64,000 nucleotides of DNA. It comes from an uncultured Prevotella sp. GTDB lineage: Bacteria > Bacteroidota > Bacteroidia > Bacteroidales > Bacteroidaceae. This document shows, in pieces, positions 51,867 to 61,899 of this stretch. The position numbers were made by a program, and so were the translations under genes. Positions within the stretch are counted from its first letter, which is position 1; the number at the start of each line of letters is the position of its first letter. The stretch is from positions 1 to 64,000 of the forward strand of contig OMZV01000008.1 in NCBI GenBank assembly GCA_900315635.1. Reading direction: 5' to 3'. The notes beneath the pieces are model-generated. The model did no database searches and had not been told where the DNA came from. It saw nothing but the letters and a program-made list of their open reading frames with translations.

Positions 51867-54533
51867 TTACAGCTGGCACAGCTCCACTACCTTCTCGATA
51901 GCTGCTGTCAGACCATCCTTGTCCTTACCACCAGCCTGAGCATAGTGTGGCTGACCACCGCCACCGCCCTTGATGAGCTTGGCAGCCTCACGGATAATCT
52001 TTCCGGCATTGAGGTTATGTTCCTTGACCATATCCTCAGAGAACATCACGCTAAGCATTGGCTTATCGTTGGCAATCGAGCCAATCACGCAGACGAGATG
52101 CTCTGGGATAGCCTCACGAATCTTGAATACGAGGTCCTTAGCTGAGTTTGCAGGGATTAGCAGGACGTTGGTAACAACCTTTACGCCATTCTCATCCTTA
52201 GCAGCAGCCACGAGCTTGTTCTTCAGTTCCTCAACCTTCTGCTGGCGGAAGCTCTCCACTTCCTTCTTCAGTTCGCTGTTCTCATTAATCGACTTCTCGA
52301 TAGTTGCCTGCAGGTTCTTGGCATTATTGAACAGAGCCTTAATATCATTGAGAGTATCCTCAACAGCGTAGATAGCCTCTTCGGCAGCCTTACCTGTCAG
52401 TGCCTCTACACGACGGACACCCGCAGCAACCGAACTCTCAGAGATAATCTTGAAGAATCCGATATGACCGGTGCTCTTCACGTGGATACCACCGCAGAAC
52501 TCTGCCGACGGACCGAAACGGACAACACGAACCTTGTCGCCGTACTTCTCACCGAACAGTGCGATAGCTCCAAGCTTCTTGGCTTCCTCGATAGGAGTGT
52601 CACGATGCTCGTCAAGCGGCAGATCCTCACGAATCATCTTGTTGACGATGCGCTCAACCTCACGGATCTTTTCATCGCTGACCTTCTCGAAGTAGTTGAA
52701 GTCGAAGCGCAGGGTCTTGTCATCAACGTAAGAACCCTTCTGCTCAACCTGATTGCCGAGAACCTGCTTCAATGCATAGTCGAGCAGGTGGGTAGCGGTA
52801 TGATTGCAGGCACTGCCCTCACGCTTCTCAGCATCAACACGGGCGATGAACTCTGCGTTCGGATCCTTAGGCAGATTCTTTATGATATGAATACTCTGGT
52901 TGTTCTCACGCTTGGTGTCGATAACATTTACTGTCTCGTTATCATTGGCAAGAACACCCTGGTCGCCTACCTGACCACCCATCTCGCCATAGAACGGGGT
53001 ATAGTCGAGGACAACCTCATAGAATGTGTTCTTCTTCTGTACAACCTTACGGTAACGGAGAATGTGGCACTTGTACTCGTTGTAGTCATAGCCGACGAAC
53101 TCCTGCTCGCCATTCTTCAGTACAACCCAGTCGCCATTCTCAACGGCAGCGGCATTGCGGGCACGAGCCTTCTGCTTAGCCATCTCGGCATCAAAGCCCT
53201 TCCCGTCAACGGCATATCCGTTCTCACCAAGGATAAGTTCGGTAAGGTCAAGAGGGAATCCGTAAGTATCGAACAGGCGGAAAGCCTTTGCACCTTCGAG
53301 TTCCTTCTTTCCTGCAGCCTTCATCTCGTCCATATCGGCAGAGAGCAGTTCGATACCGTTCTCCAGGGTGCGAAGGAAGCTCTCCTCCTCTTGCTTCATC
53401 ACACGACCGATAAGTTCCTGCTGAGCCTTGAGCTCTGGGTAAGCGCCGCCCATCTCATGAACGAGAACCGGCAGAAGCTTATACATGAATGCCTCTTTCT
53501 GGTCGAGGAATGTGTAAGAATAACGCACGGCACGACGCAGAATTCGGCGGATAACATATCCAGCCTTGGCATTCGACGGCAGCTGACCATCGGCAATAGC
53601 GAAGGCAACGGCACGCAGGTGGTCGGCAACAACACGGATGGCAATGTCGACTTTCTCCTCAGGAGTAACACCCTCGCCGTTAGGACCCTCTGGGAATGTA
53701 TGATTGTATTTCTTGCCCGACAGACGCTCAATCTCCGATATGATTGGAGTGAAGATGTCGGTATCATAGTTAGAGTTCTTGCCTTGCAACAGACGAACCA
53801 GGCGCTCGAAGCCGAGACCGGTATCGATGACATGCATCTTCAGCGGCTCCAGACTTCCGTCAGCCTTGCGGTTGTACTGCATGAAGACGATGTTCCAAAT
53901 CTCGATAACCTGCGGATGGTCTTTGTTCACAAGCTGCTCGCCAGGAACCTTTGCCTTCTCTTCCTCTGAACGGAAGTCGATATGAATCTCCGAGCATGGA
54001 CCGCAAGGACCGGTATCGCCCATCTCCCAGAAGTTATCGTGCTTGTTACCATTGACGATATGGTTCTCCGGGAAGTGCTTGCGCCAGTATCCGGCAGCCT
54101 CGTCATCACGGCTGATATTCTCCGAAGGGTCACCCTCGAAGACAGTTACATAAAGATCTTTAGGATCGAGGTGCAGCACATCAACAAGATATTCGTAAGC
54201 ATAGTCAATGGCACCTTCCTTGAAATAATCGCCGAAGCTCCAGTTGCCAAGCATCTCAAACATTGTGTGGTGGCTCAGGGCTGAGTCACGACCAACCTCT
54301 TCAAGGTCGTTATGCTTGCCGCTGACGCGAAGGCATTTCTGAGAATCGGTACGGCGGCGGGGCTCAGGTTCCTTAGTACCGAGGATTATGTCCTTCCACT
54401 GGTTCATACCGGCATTGGTAAACATCAACGTAGGGTCGTCCTTCACAACAATAGGAGCCGACGGTACGATGACGTGTCCTTTCGACTCAAAGAACTTCAG
54501 GTATGAGTCGCGGATTTCATTTGCTGTCATCAT
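51867..54533 (-). CDS. alaS: Alanyl-tRNA synthetase
   Basis: An 888-residue class II synthetase that charges tRNA-Ala. The aminoacylation core starts with [20 protein letters not shown] and contains [11 protein letters not shown] and [13 protein letters not shown]. The editing domain has the zinc ligands HTATHLL and CGGIHV, and the C-terminal domain ends in [16 protein letters not shown], the usual glycine-rich signature. Full length. Own promoter at 54563-54594. Intergenic 51740-51866 downstream holds only CGTGTTATTCGTG-type repeats. Confidence 0.97.
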   Translation of the reverse strand: MMTANEIRDSYLKFFESKGHVIVPSAPIVVKDDPTLMFTNAGMNQWKDIILGTKEPEPRRRTDSQKCLRVSGKHNDLEEVGRDSALSHHTMFEMLGNWSFGDYFKEGAIDYAYEYLVDVLHLDPKDLYVTVFEGDPSENISRDDEAAGYWRKHFPENHIVNGNKHDNFWEMGDTGPCGPCSEIHIDFRSEEEKAKVPGEQLVNKDHPQVIEIWNIVFMQYNRKADGSLEPLKMHVIDTGLGFERLVRLLQGKNSNYDTDIFTPIISEIERLSGKKYNHTFPEGPNGEGVTPEEKVDIAIRVVADHLRAVAFAIADGQLPSNAKAGYVIRRILRRAVRYSYTFLDQKEAFMYKLLPVLVHEMGGAYPELKAQQELIGRVMKQEEESFLRTLENGIELLSADMDEMKAAGKKELEGAKAFRLFDTYGFPLDLTELILGENGYAVDGKGFDAEMAKQKARARNAAAVENGDWVVLKNGEQEFVGYDYNEYKCHILRYRKVVQKKNTFYEVVLDYTPFYGEMGGQVGDQGVLANDNETVNVIDTKRENNQSIHIIKNLPKDPNAEFIARVDAEKREGSACNHTATHLLDYALKQVLGNQVEQKGSYVDDKTLRFDFNYFEKVSDEKIREVERIVNKMIREDLPLDEHRDTPIEEAKKLGAIALFGEKYGDKVRVVRFGPSAEFCGGIHVKSTGHIGFFKIISESSVAAGVRRVEALTGKAAEEAIYAVEDTLNDIKALFNNAKNLQATIEKSINENSELKKEVESFRQQKVEELKNKLVAAAKDENGVKVVTNVLLIPANSAKDLVFKIREAIPEHLVCVIGSIANDKPMLSVMFSEDMVKEHNLNAGKIIREAAKLIKGGGGGQPHYAQAGGKDKDGLTAAIEKVVELCQL

Positions 54534-54562
54534 GTTCTTATAATATAATTAGCTAATTTCTT

Positions 54563-54594
54563 GCAAAGGTACTGCAAACGAGTGACATAGCAAA
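54563..54594 (-). promoter_or_regulatory. alaS promoter, exact Bacteroidota consensus
   Basis: On the minus strand TTTG (54591-54594), 19-base spacer, TACCTTTG (54564-54571). ATG follows at 54533. Confidence 0.85.
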
Positions 54595-54964
54595 AGAAAT
54601 GTGAAAAAAAAGAATTCATTTTTATTTTTGAGTTATAGCGTAACTTTACAAAAAGACAAATAGTTTATCCAATATGAAAATAGCGAAACAATTAAACAGT
54701 TAACAAATCATACACTTGCAGTTAACATCCCGTGACAAGGTGGAAAAATGTGCGGGAGCACACTGTTATTTTTAGTTAATGTCTGTAATCTTAACAGATA
54801 TTACACCTATCATTAAAGAATTATACATAATTTTGCAGTTGACTGAATTAAAGCAGGTATAAATAAGGGTTATAAAAATCAAGAAAAAAGAGTTTATAGA
54901 GATAAACTCGACACTGCTTAAAACGAATTATAAGAATAAGAAAACAAATTATATAGCTTACATT
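54595..54964. promoter_or_regulatory. Leader region of the giant secreted protein
   Basis: AT-rich, no gene. A -7 box TAATTTTG at 54828-54835 suits the downstream gene and would give a leader of about 125 nt; no matching -33 TTTG is seen. Nothing else in this stretch is recognisable. Confidence 0.45.
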
Positions 54965-57900
54965 ATGAAACAAACATTTACACAAAAATGTGGCTTCATG
55001 CTCCTTGTCATGCTCTTTGCGTTCATACAAGGGACATGGGCTGCGAAGACTTCTCCAACATTGACTCTCAAATATGATAGCACTGAGACAACTGTTGGAA
55101 GTACGATTGGCAATTTCAGATTGTCAGTCCTAGACGGCAAGACCTCTGTTCGTTCTAGATTCAAGTACACCTATACTATTAAATCTAGCGACGGCAAAGA
55201 AATTACCACGACCACTAAGGTCAATGGTAAGGATGCTGTAGTGGATCCCAATACAGGTTCTTCTGTTCAGAGCCGTTATGGTGTAGTCAAGATCGGCAAC
55301 AAGAGTGGTTCATTCACCATTAAATTAACAGCCACACCTACTACCAACTGGGAATCCCAATACGATCCCGCAGTAACAACATTTAAAGTAACTGTCAACC
55401 CTGTAAAAGCATCAATGACTGTTTTACAAGGAGCAAATGCTTTAAAGAACAATGTTTCTGAAGCACAAATTCATGTGTACTCTTATTTTGACAATGACTC
55501 GTGGAAGCCTGTCCCTACAGCAATGCCAACAGTTACTTTAAATGTTGGAAGGACAGACTATACACAATATTATAATATAAGCTATTCATTTGACAATGAC
55601 AAATTCAGTTTCCTTGACACACTTGGAAACAGTACTACAACAGATGCTGACAAGGCATTAATAACGACTACAGATGTAGATGGCACTTCAACAGCTACTC
55701 TGACATTAACTGCCACTCCGACAGCTAAAGGCATAGCAATGGTAGGCAGTGATGTTAAGACATATACCATAAGAGTAGATGCCAAGCAAATCACTTCAGA
55801 TAAGACAAAGATCCACACTAAGATTGCTTTCAAGCAAAATGAGGTATCACACTACCGAATGACGTCAGATAATGGAGCATTCGTCTACTGGTATGATATG
55901 CCGATACCTGTAATAACAGATGACGCAGGCAATGATGTCACAAAGTATTTCGACCTTAAGTTCGGTTACAAAAAGGATGATGGTACTTTCGTGGGGGGAG
56001 AAATGAAGCCAGAAAATGTCTTCTATAAATACAGTGATAATTATTTCGACAAATTTAGCTTTGAATCGGCTGACAATCAATGGGGCTATTCATGGAATTA
56101 TTTAACAGAAAATGACCAACATGTTCTTGTTCGTCCAAATACGTATTCATTGCTAGGTGGAGCAGCCACCGATGACCTTAGCAAGATAAAAATTAGTGCT
56201 AATGAAGTACAAAAGCATCCTGATGATTATCTTGTAGAAGTTGAAGCAACCCCTTGTAAAGGAGGCAGAGGCTCTAAAGGTGAGATTGCGGACTATTCAA
56301 AGATTTACAGTGCTCCGGAAATAACCGATGGCATCACCGTTAAGGGAATGCTTTATGGAAAAGAAAGAGATGCTGCAGACGGAAGTTCACAGTTTAAGAA
56401 GAACGTTTATACTCTGAAGAGTAACCAACTCATATATCACTGCATGAAGCGTGGACCGAAGATTGACTTCTCTCCAGACCCAGCAAGTGTAACTCTGGCA
56501 AACAACTATGAAATGATGCCAGACAACCGCTTCATAGTTGAAGGTTCGTTTGAGGATAATACTATGCTTGACAATTCTGTTGGACATATCATGCGTGATT
56601 CTTTGAAATATTCAAAGGGTGAATTCTCATATTGTATCTTTATCCCAGATGATAATATCTGGAAAACTGATGCCGACGATAATCCATCAGACGGCTATGT
56701 TAAGGTAAAGCCTGCCAATAAATGGTGGTGTAGTTGGATAGATGGAGGCAAATGGGTTTATGACGAATGGAATAATAAAGAAAGAAGAGACGTTACAATA
56801 TATGTTGACAAAGTCGATGCAGATGGAAATCTCATAAAAGATGCAGATGGTGTTGTAGAAAGGGAAAAGAAAGAAGGTACACTTTTCTTCACAAAACGCG
56901 GTCAAGGTAATGACCACTTCTGTTTGACATTCTATGGTACAGGAAAAGTCACCTTGAACTACACTTTGCTTCCAAGCAATACACAAGGTTGGGATGCTGG
57001 CCAAGCTCAGGCTGTGGCATATACTTTTGCGAAATCCGAACCGTCTTTCCTGCGAATCGATCCAAAGGAAATAATAACGGCAAAGGGACAATGGTCTGTG
57101 GCGCCATCAGTGCGTGTACTCGACCAGTTCGGTGCCGACATAACCGATGATTTTACACTTAAAGCAAATAAATATAGTAACCAAGATACATGGAAGTGGG
57201 AACTTGGCAATAAGGACAATGAAATAGATGGACAATATTCTGTCAAATCGGATAATTATCCTGACAATTATGTTGTTCAAGTAACGGCTACTCGAAAAGA
57301 TGGTTCTCACTTTGATAATCCAAAATGGGATCCAAGATATGACACTGAGGAAACCTACGATAAATACACCGTCGTTGTTAAAGACCAGCCGAAAGCCGAC
57401 GCTCTCTATGAGGTAATATACGACCCGAAAGAGTTTAATGGTGCTGACTTCAATGATGTTATAGATGCTGATGGTAATAGAACCATTAACAAGTCAAAGA
57501 TGGGTAAGCTCCACTTCAAGGGTAGCGGTAGTTTCTTGCCAGGTACAACATCTTTGCGTGAAGTTCCAGGACTGACTGTACGCTTTGGAACAGCACAGGA
57601 AGCTATTGGCGATGGCACCCACGAGGCACATACTTATAAAGTAGTTACTGAAGAAGACGACGAGTCACTTGCAGACAACACTAATGATCCAGTAGCTTCA
57701 AACAAGGCAACTAGAAGCTATCTCCTTCTTGATAATACAAAAATAGAAGTAGGTGGTGATCTGCCTCAAACCGGCTATATAAGTCTGGATGCTTTAACTA
57801 ATGGCTACCTGACCGTTGACGCGAAATATCGCAAAGGTGAGCTTTGGATTCTGCGTGACATTGATACTCATGCCGAACAAGAACTGACATCCGAAACAGA

Positions 57901-60694
57901 CTACGTTGGGGAAAAGAAATATCGTTTCTTCCTTAATGCAGGTCATAGGTATGCTCTTTGGTCTGACCAGATGGCTGGTTACATCCATGGCTTGAATTTC
58001 GATCCGGAATTCGTTTCATTGAATACTGATGAAGAGGGATGGCATACAGCCGTAGCATTCCTTAACGGATATACCGGTGCCCTTCCAAAACTTCTTGAGA
58101 AACCGACCTCGACTGTAACATTCTATCTTAAGGATACACAAGGTACAACAACTGATGCAAAGATTCTTGATGCCGATGCTACAGGAACTCATGCTAAAGT
58201 TGAAAAGTCGACTGGTGTTGTATCTGCTCTTAAGCTGACAACTGATAATTCTCTTACCACAGAAAATGGTGCAGAGATGGACAACAGAGTCGTTGTTTTG
58301 GGAGAAGTCTTAGGACAGAATAAGGCAGAAGGACAAATCAAGAAACGTCCACACTATAACCTATATATAGGTAACATGCCTACCTACATTGTAGAAGATG
58401 GTGTAGGTTTCGATATGGGTAACCGCATAAGCACCAATAATATTCCAACCCGTATATGGATGACTATTGGTGGCTGGTCTCACATCCAGGATGAAGGATA
58501 TCCATATCAAAAGACTGATAAGAATGGCGAAATGTTCTTTGATGGTTGGAAGACTGCCAAGATGGACTCTGTAGGTCGTGATAACATGACCGTTGACAAC
58601 TTCAACTATAGTTCGTCTGGCGAGCAAAACCCATTGGATGAGGATATACAGAGTTGGAATAGCTTCCGCACAGCAAAGCCGTGGAATATCAAGAACGGAG
58701 AGTTAGCCACTGCTGACGGGACACTTAACAACCAACGCACGACATTCATGGTTCCTGTCCGTGGTACATATCTGAAGTTTGAACCGGAAGAAAGTGGACG
58801 CCTATTCCTCTATATATTACAAAACGGAATGAGCGATCTTTCCAAGGGTGATGACGGAGACAAATGGTCAACTATGAAAGACGACAAGGGTCGTGGCATA
58901 GATGATAAAGGCAAGGTCATTCAGTCTGATGACAAAGCACAGCTCCGTCGCCGTGCACTATACATTGTTGACGAGACAGGAGAGAATGTTGATATTGCCG
59001 CTGGTGCTGACGGTTGGTCAGGTTCACTTGACCAATATCTACCGACAGGCACTACATCTGCAACCAGATTCAAAGGTTATCAGGCTCCAAACTACAACTA
59101 CTATTGCGATGGTATAACACGTGTTGGTTGGAGCAATTCTGACGTCGATGATCAAGTTGACGGTTATAAAGCTTTCCAAATTGTCACAGAGCCTGGTTAC
59201 AACAACAGTTGGTTCAACAATTATGACCATGTTGGAACAACCCTTACCACAAAGGGTAGCGAAAACTTAAATGCAGACATTAAAAAAATTGAAGATTGGT
59301 GGAAGAACAATCCTCAAACCTACGCTGCTGATGGAGCTAGAACAAATTCTTGGAGCCATTCTAAGCTTGGTGGACCTAACGAGGTATTAAAGCTCTCAGA
59401 TGGTGGATACGTACTGCCGACAAAGGGCTATGTACGCTATACGTTTAATGTTAAGGCAGGAAAGACATACTATGTATTCATGACTGGTTCTAAGCTTGGC
59501 TTCTGCGGATTCGGATTCCTTCCGGAAGGTTACACTAGCGACGCTAATCCATGGCTTAATTTAGCTAAGCCTGAAAACGTTCTTGACGACAATTCTGCTT
59601 TCAAGCCAGAGATCTATAGTCAGTTGCCTGATGTAACATCAAAATATTCAAATGGTACTGCCATTTATAACGGTTCATCTATCGGTAACACTGAAGCAGA
59701 ACCTGTAATCACTCTGGATGCATCTAAGACAGCAAGTGACGATGGTAGTTATACTAAGCAGTTGACGTCAATAATAACCAATAAGAGTCACGATCACCAG
59801 TTTGTCAACGTCAATCTGAAGCGTAAGTTCCTGTACAAGCGGTGGCACGGAATATGCCTGCCGTTCTCAGTAAGCGAGAAACAGGTTAAGGAAGTATTCG
59901 GTCAGAATGTTCAGGTCATAACATTCGACTCTATTCGTGCAGACAAGCACGGACTCAGAAATGATGGTACGACACGTGAGGATCAGAGCCGCACAGTCCA
60001 CTTCACCCGCCACGTCACTCAGCTGCTTGAGGCAGGACGTCCATACTTCATCTACCCGGATGACGGAACATCTGCCGAAGGTACAGTACTTACATACAAG
60101 GATGAAAGTGGTAAGACTGTGAACGGTGTACAGTTCAAGCACGTTACTTTCGAGGACAAGCCTACCAAGACTGTCATCGGATACAACGAGGAAGTCATCA
60201 ACTATAACAATGCTGTCACTGACCACAAAGATGACATCAATATATTCACATACAAGGTAGTTGGTATCTATGACGAGTCAGAGATTCCATTCTATAGCTA
60301 CTATATGAATATAGGTAAAGAAGCAAATGGCAGTGGAAGCGGAGACAACGGACTTATGCGTGTTATCCCGGCAAGTGAGACAGCTAAAAAAGCAAAGCTC
60401 CCAGGATACAACGCTTACCTCTATCCGTACTCTTCTGACGCTGCAGGCAATGACAAGCTTGACGAGACAACAGTAAATGCCAAGGCTGCCGACTTCTGGA
60501 TTTCAGGAGGTGAAGTTAACGGTGGCGAGGTTACTGCCATTGACCAGCTTATCGAAGACCTCAATGAAGAACAGACCAATTTCGTCAAGGGTGTTTACAC
60601 TATCGACGGTGTCAAGGTTAGTTCCATCAACTCTCTCGAAGGACTTGCTCCTGGTGTTTACATCATGGGCGGCAAGAAATATACTGTAAAGTAA
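54965..60694 (+). CDS. Giant secreted multidomain protein with T9SS-type C-terminal sorting domain
   Basis: A 1909-residue exported protein. Signal peptide ends near TWAAK. The first 280 residues look like Ig-like (Big_2-style) beta repeats, each ending in a TLTATPT-type strand (for example LTATPTTNW and LTATPTAKG). The body is beta-rich without catalytic motifs I recognise. From about residue 1610 it has a HDHQFVNVNLKRKFLYKRWH segment and ends with GVYTIDGVKVSSINSLEGLA and PGVYIMGGKKYTVK, which resembles the Prevotella form of the type A T9SS sorting domain. Codon use is more AT-rich than in neighbouring genes, hinting at a different history. A small YIKP protein gene follows. Adhesin or surface structural role is a guess. 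Confidence 0.7.
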   Translation: MKQTFTQKCGFMLLVMLFAFIQGTWAAKTSPTLTLKYDSTETTVGSTIGNFRLSVLDGKTSVRSRFKYTYTIKSSDGKEITTTTKVNGKDAVVDPNTGSSVQSRYGVVKIGNKSGSFTIKLTATPTTNWESQYDPAVTTFKVTVNPVKASMTVLQGANALKNNVSEAQIHVYSYFDNDSWKPVPTAMPTVTLNVGRTDYTQYYNISYSFDNDKFSFLDTLGNSTTTDADKALITTTDVDGTSTATLTLTATPTAKGIAMVGSDVKTYTIRVDAKQITSDKTKIHTKIAFKQNEVSHYRMTSDNGAFVYWYDMPIPVITDDAGNDVTKYFDLKFGYKKDDGTFVGGEMKPENVFYKYSDNYFDKFSFESADNQWGYSWNYLTENDQHVLVRPNTYSLLGGAATDDLSKIKISANEVQKHPDDYLVEVEATPCKGGRGSKGEIADYSKIYSAPEITDGITVKGMLYGKERDAADGSSQFKKNVYTLKSNQLIYHCMKRGPKIDFSPDPASVTLANNYEMMPDNRFIVEGSFEDNTMLDNSVGHIMRDSLKYSKGEFSYCIFIPDDNIWKTDADDNPSDGYVKVKPANKWWCSWIDGGKWVYDEWNNKERRDVTIYVDKVDADGNLIKDADGVVEREKKEGTLFFTKRGQGNDHFCLTFYGTGKVTLNYTLLPSNTQGWDAGQAQAVAYTFAKSEPSFLRIDPKEIITAKGQWSVAPSVRVLDQFGADITDDFTLKANKYSNQDTWKWELGNKDNEIDGQYSVKSDNYPDNYVVQVTATRKDGSHFDNPKWDPRYDTEETYDKYTVVVKDQPKADALYEVIYDPKEFNGADFNDVIDADGNRTINKSKMGKLHFKGSGSFLPGTTSLREVPGLTVRFGTAQEAIGDGTHEAHTYKVVTEEDDESLADNTNDPVASNKATRSYLLLDNTKIEVGGDLPQTGYISLDALTNGYLTVDAKYRKGELWILRDIDTHAEQELTSETDYVGEKKYRFFLNAGHRYALWSDQMAGYIHGLNFDPEFVSLNTDEEGWHTAVAFLNGYTGALPKLLEKPTSTVTFYLKDTQGTTTDAKILDADATGTHAKVEKSTGVVSALKLTTDNSLTTENGAEMDNRVVVLGEVLGQNKAEGQIKKRPHYNLYIGNMPTYIVEDGVGFDMGNRISTNNIPTRIWMTIGGWSHIQDEGYPYQKTDKNGEMFFDGWKTAKMDSVGRDNMTVDNFNYSSSGEQNPLDEDIQSWNSFRTAKPWNIKNGELATADGTLNNQRTTFMVPVRGTYLKFEPEESGRLFLYILQNGMSDLSKGDDGDKWSTMKDDKGRGIDDKGKVIQSDDKAQLRRRALYIVDETGENVDIAAGADGWSGSLDQYLPTGTTSATRFKGYQAPNYNYYCDGITRVGWSNSDVDDQVDGYKAFQIVTEPGYNNSWFNNYDHVGTTLTTKGSENLNADIKKIEDWWKNNPQTYAADGARTNSWSHSKLGGPNEVLKLSDGGYVLPTKGYVRYTFNVKAGKTYYVFMTGSKLGFCGFGFLPEGYTSDANPWLNLAKPENVLDDNSAFKPEIYSQLPDVTSKYSNGTAIYNGSSIGNTEAEPVITLDASKTASDDGSYTKQLTSIITNKSHDHQFVNVNLKRKFLYKRWHGICLPFSVSEKQVKEVFGQNVQVITFDSIRADKHGLRNDGTTREDQSRTVHFTRHVTQLLEAGRPYFIYPDDGTSAEGTVLTYKDESGKTVNGVQFKHVTFEDKPTKTVIGYNEEVINYNNAVTDHKDDINIFTYKVVGIYDESEIPFYSYYMNIGKEANGSGSGDNGLMRVIPASETAKKAKLPGYNAYLYPYSSDAAGNDKLDETTVNAKAADFWISGGEVNGGEVTAIDQLIEDLNEEQTNFVKGVYTIDGVKVSSINSLEGLAPGVYIMGGKKYTVK

Positions 60695-60729
60695 ACATTG
60701 GAGTTGAACATTAAATTTACGAGACGATA

Positions 60730-60972
60730 ATGAAGAAATTAAGATATATCAAGCCAACCATTGAAGAAGTTATCCTTAGTGATGACATACTGGAACACCA
60801 CCTGCTCAAGCCTAGCCAAGAAATATTAAGAACAGGTAAAGTCAACGTCATTTACGGTGCCGACAACACTAAGACTTGGGATGGTCCAAACACACTGAGC
60901 GAGGGTGTCAAAGTCGACGGTGGCACTCTTAACGGTTCTAAGGTCAACCCTTGGGGCTCATGGGATGATTAA
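60730..60972 (+). CDS. Small YIKP protein downstream of the giant secreted protein
   Basis: An 80-residue acidic protein. The N-terminal KKLRYIKPTIEEVILSDD (a YxxP motif followed by acidic/hydrophobic residues) and the C-terminal NPWGSWDD resemble small proteins common in Prevotella, whose middle parts vary. No signal peptide, cysteines or membrane segment. It starts 35 bp after the giant gene and is followed by a terminator, so the two are probably one transcript. Function unknown; a chaperone, leader-type peptide or secreted partner are all open. Confidence 0.65.
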   Translation: MKKLRYIKPTIEEVILSDDILEHHLLKPSQEILRTGKVNVIYGADNTKTWDGPNTLSEGVKVDGGTLNGSKVNPWGSWDD

Positions 60973-60982
60973 TAACGACTAT

Positions 60983-61076
60983 CGGGCGTGGGGATAGAGC
61001 GAACGCTTCCCCACCCCGTAACATACTAAAGCAGGAGCAACACTGGTATAAAAGCCAATGTTGCTCCTGCTTTTTT
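60983..61076 (+). terminator. Hairpin pair and Rho-independent terminator after the YIKP gene
   Basis: First a GC-rich hairpin (60983-61018, CGGGCGTGGGGA with TCCCCACCCCG, a small AGCG/CGCT stem in its loop). Then a perfect 15-bp stem AAAGCAGGAGCAACA (61028-61042) with TGTTGCTCCTGCTTT (61059-61073) and a T-run to 61076. Confidence 0.9.
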
Positions 61077-61112
61077 ATATAGTCAAACATCGCACGTAGG
61101 TATAAAAACAGA

Positions 61113-61147
61113 AAAAGCCAAACTGCTGATGAAGCAATTTGGCTTTT
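61113..61147. terminator. Bidirectional terminator of the tRNA-Gln gene
   Basis: AAAAGCCAAA (61113-61122) pairs with TTTGGCTTTT (61138-61147), with an inner TGCT/AGCA. On the minus strand it follows the tRNA by only 4 bp and ends in a U-tract. Confidence 0.8.
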
Positions 61148-61151
61148 ATTG

Positions 61152-61222
61152 TTGGGATACCCGGATTCGAACCAGGAATGACAGGACCAGAATCTGTAGT
61201 GTTACCATTACACCATATCCCA
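61152..61222 (-). tRNA. tRNA-Gln (anticodon CTG)
   Basis: A 71-nt cloverleaf on the minus strand: acceptor TGGGATA/TATCCCA, D-stem GTGT/ACAC, anticodon loop TTCTGGT (anticodon CTG, complement of 61188-61190), T-arm CCTGG-TTCGAAT-CCGGG, discriminator A. CCA is not encoded. The anticodon stem ACAGA/CCTGT has four pairs and an A-C mismatch next to the loop (positions 31-39). tRNA identity is clear from the anticodon and the weak U1-A72 pair typical of tRNA-Gln. Confidence 0.93.
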
Positions 61223-61250
61223 ATGTGCTATCGTTATCCGTTTAGCGAGT

Positions 61251-61282
61251 GCAAAGGTACGGCTTTTTCTTGAATCTCCAAA
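61251..61282 (-). promoter_or_regulatory. tRNA-Gln promoter, exact Bacteroidota consensus
   Basis: On the minus strand TTTG (61279-61282), 19-base spacer, TACCTTTG (61252-61259); the mature tRNA starts about 30 bp downstream. Confidence 0.85.
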
Positions 61283-61363
61283 GAAAATCCAAAGAAATTT
61301 TATAAAAAAAGCAAATTATTAGCCATAATTCCAAATTCATAAGCCAAAATTCAAAATTATGCG

Positions 61364-61371
61364 TACCTTTG
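61364..61371 (+). promoter_or_regulatory. rsfS -7 box
   Basis: TACCTTTG, followed by a leader of about 48 nt to the ATG at 61423. No clear -33 element. Confidence 0.65.
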
Positions 61372-61422
61372 CATAACCAAACAAATAGAGAATTCTTACA
61401 AGACAGAACACATTTATATTTC

Positions 61423-61782
61423 ATGAACGAAACAGAAAAGTTAGTAAAGAACATCGTAAAGGGAATACAAGATAAAAAAGGAAGCAATATTGTTATTGCT
61501 GACCTGTCAGGCATTGTCGGAACAATCTGCAAGAACTTCGTGATATGCCAGGGCAGCTCACCCCAGCAGGTGGAAGCCATCGCCGGGTCGGTGAGCGACT
61601 ATGTCCGTGAGACTACAGGCGAGAAGCCAGTCAACTGCATCGGTCTGAACAATGCCGTATGGGTGGCTATGGATTATGTTGATGTGCTTGTGCATATCTT
61701 CGTTCCGGAGACCCGCCAGTATTACGACCTGGAGCATCTGTGGGAAGATGCCAAACTGGAGAAGATTCCGGACATTGCCTGA
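61423..61782 (+). CDS. rsfS: Ribosomal silencing factor RsfS (Iojap/YbeB)
   Basis: A 119-residue factor that binds ribosomal protein uL14 and blocks subunit joining when nutrients are low. The fold is marked by GSNIVIADLSGIVG, FVICQGSSPQQVEAIAGSV, and the C-terminal WVAMDYVDVLVHIFVPETRQYYDLEHLW, the Iojap signature. ATG 61423 is chosen to match family length; the in-frame extension to 61369 overlaps the -7 box. It precedes ftsH, the usual Bacteroidota order. Confidence 0.95.
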   Translation: MNETEKLVKNIVKGIQDKKGSNIVIADLSGIVGTICKNFVICQGSSPQQVEAIAGSVSDYVRETTGEKPVNCIGLNNAVWVAMDYVDVLVHIFVPETRQYYDLEHLWEDAKLEKIPDIA

Positions 61783-61856
61783 CTGCCTCAAACGGCCAGG
61801 AGGGTTAAACACATAAATAAATTAGAAAATTATCCATCATTAATTTTTGGTAATTA

Positions 61857-61889
61857 GAAGCCTTCCCTTGGGGGAGGTTTGGTGGGGAA
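61857..61889. repeat. GC-rich dispersed repeat between rsfS and ftsH
   Basis: The complement reads CCCCACCAAACCTCCCCCAA, nearly the same as the copy at 25397-25415. It forms a CCTTCCC/GGGGAGG hairpin and ends 10 bp before the ftsH ATG. Confidence 0.75.
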
Positions 61890-61899
61890 TATAAATAAT

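Noticed and set aside
60730-60972. RiPP precursor (YxxP leader, GG near the C terminus)
   Set aside because: No modification enzyme, RRE protein or peptidase/ABC transporter is nearby, and the GG context only weakly resembles a double-glycine leader.
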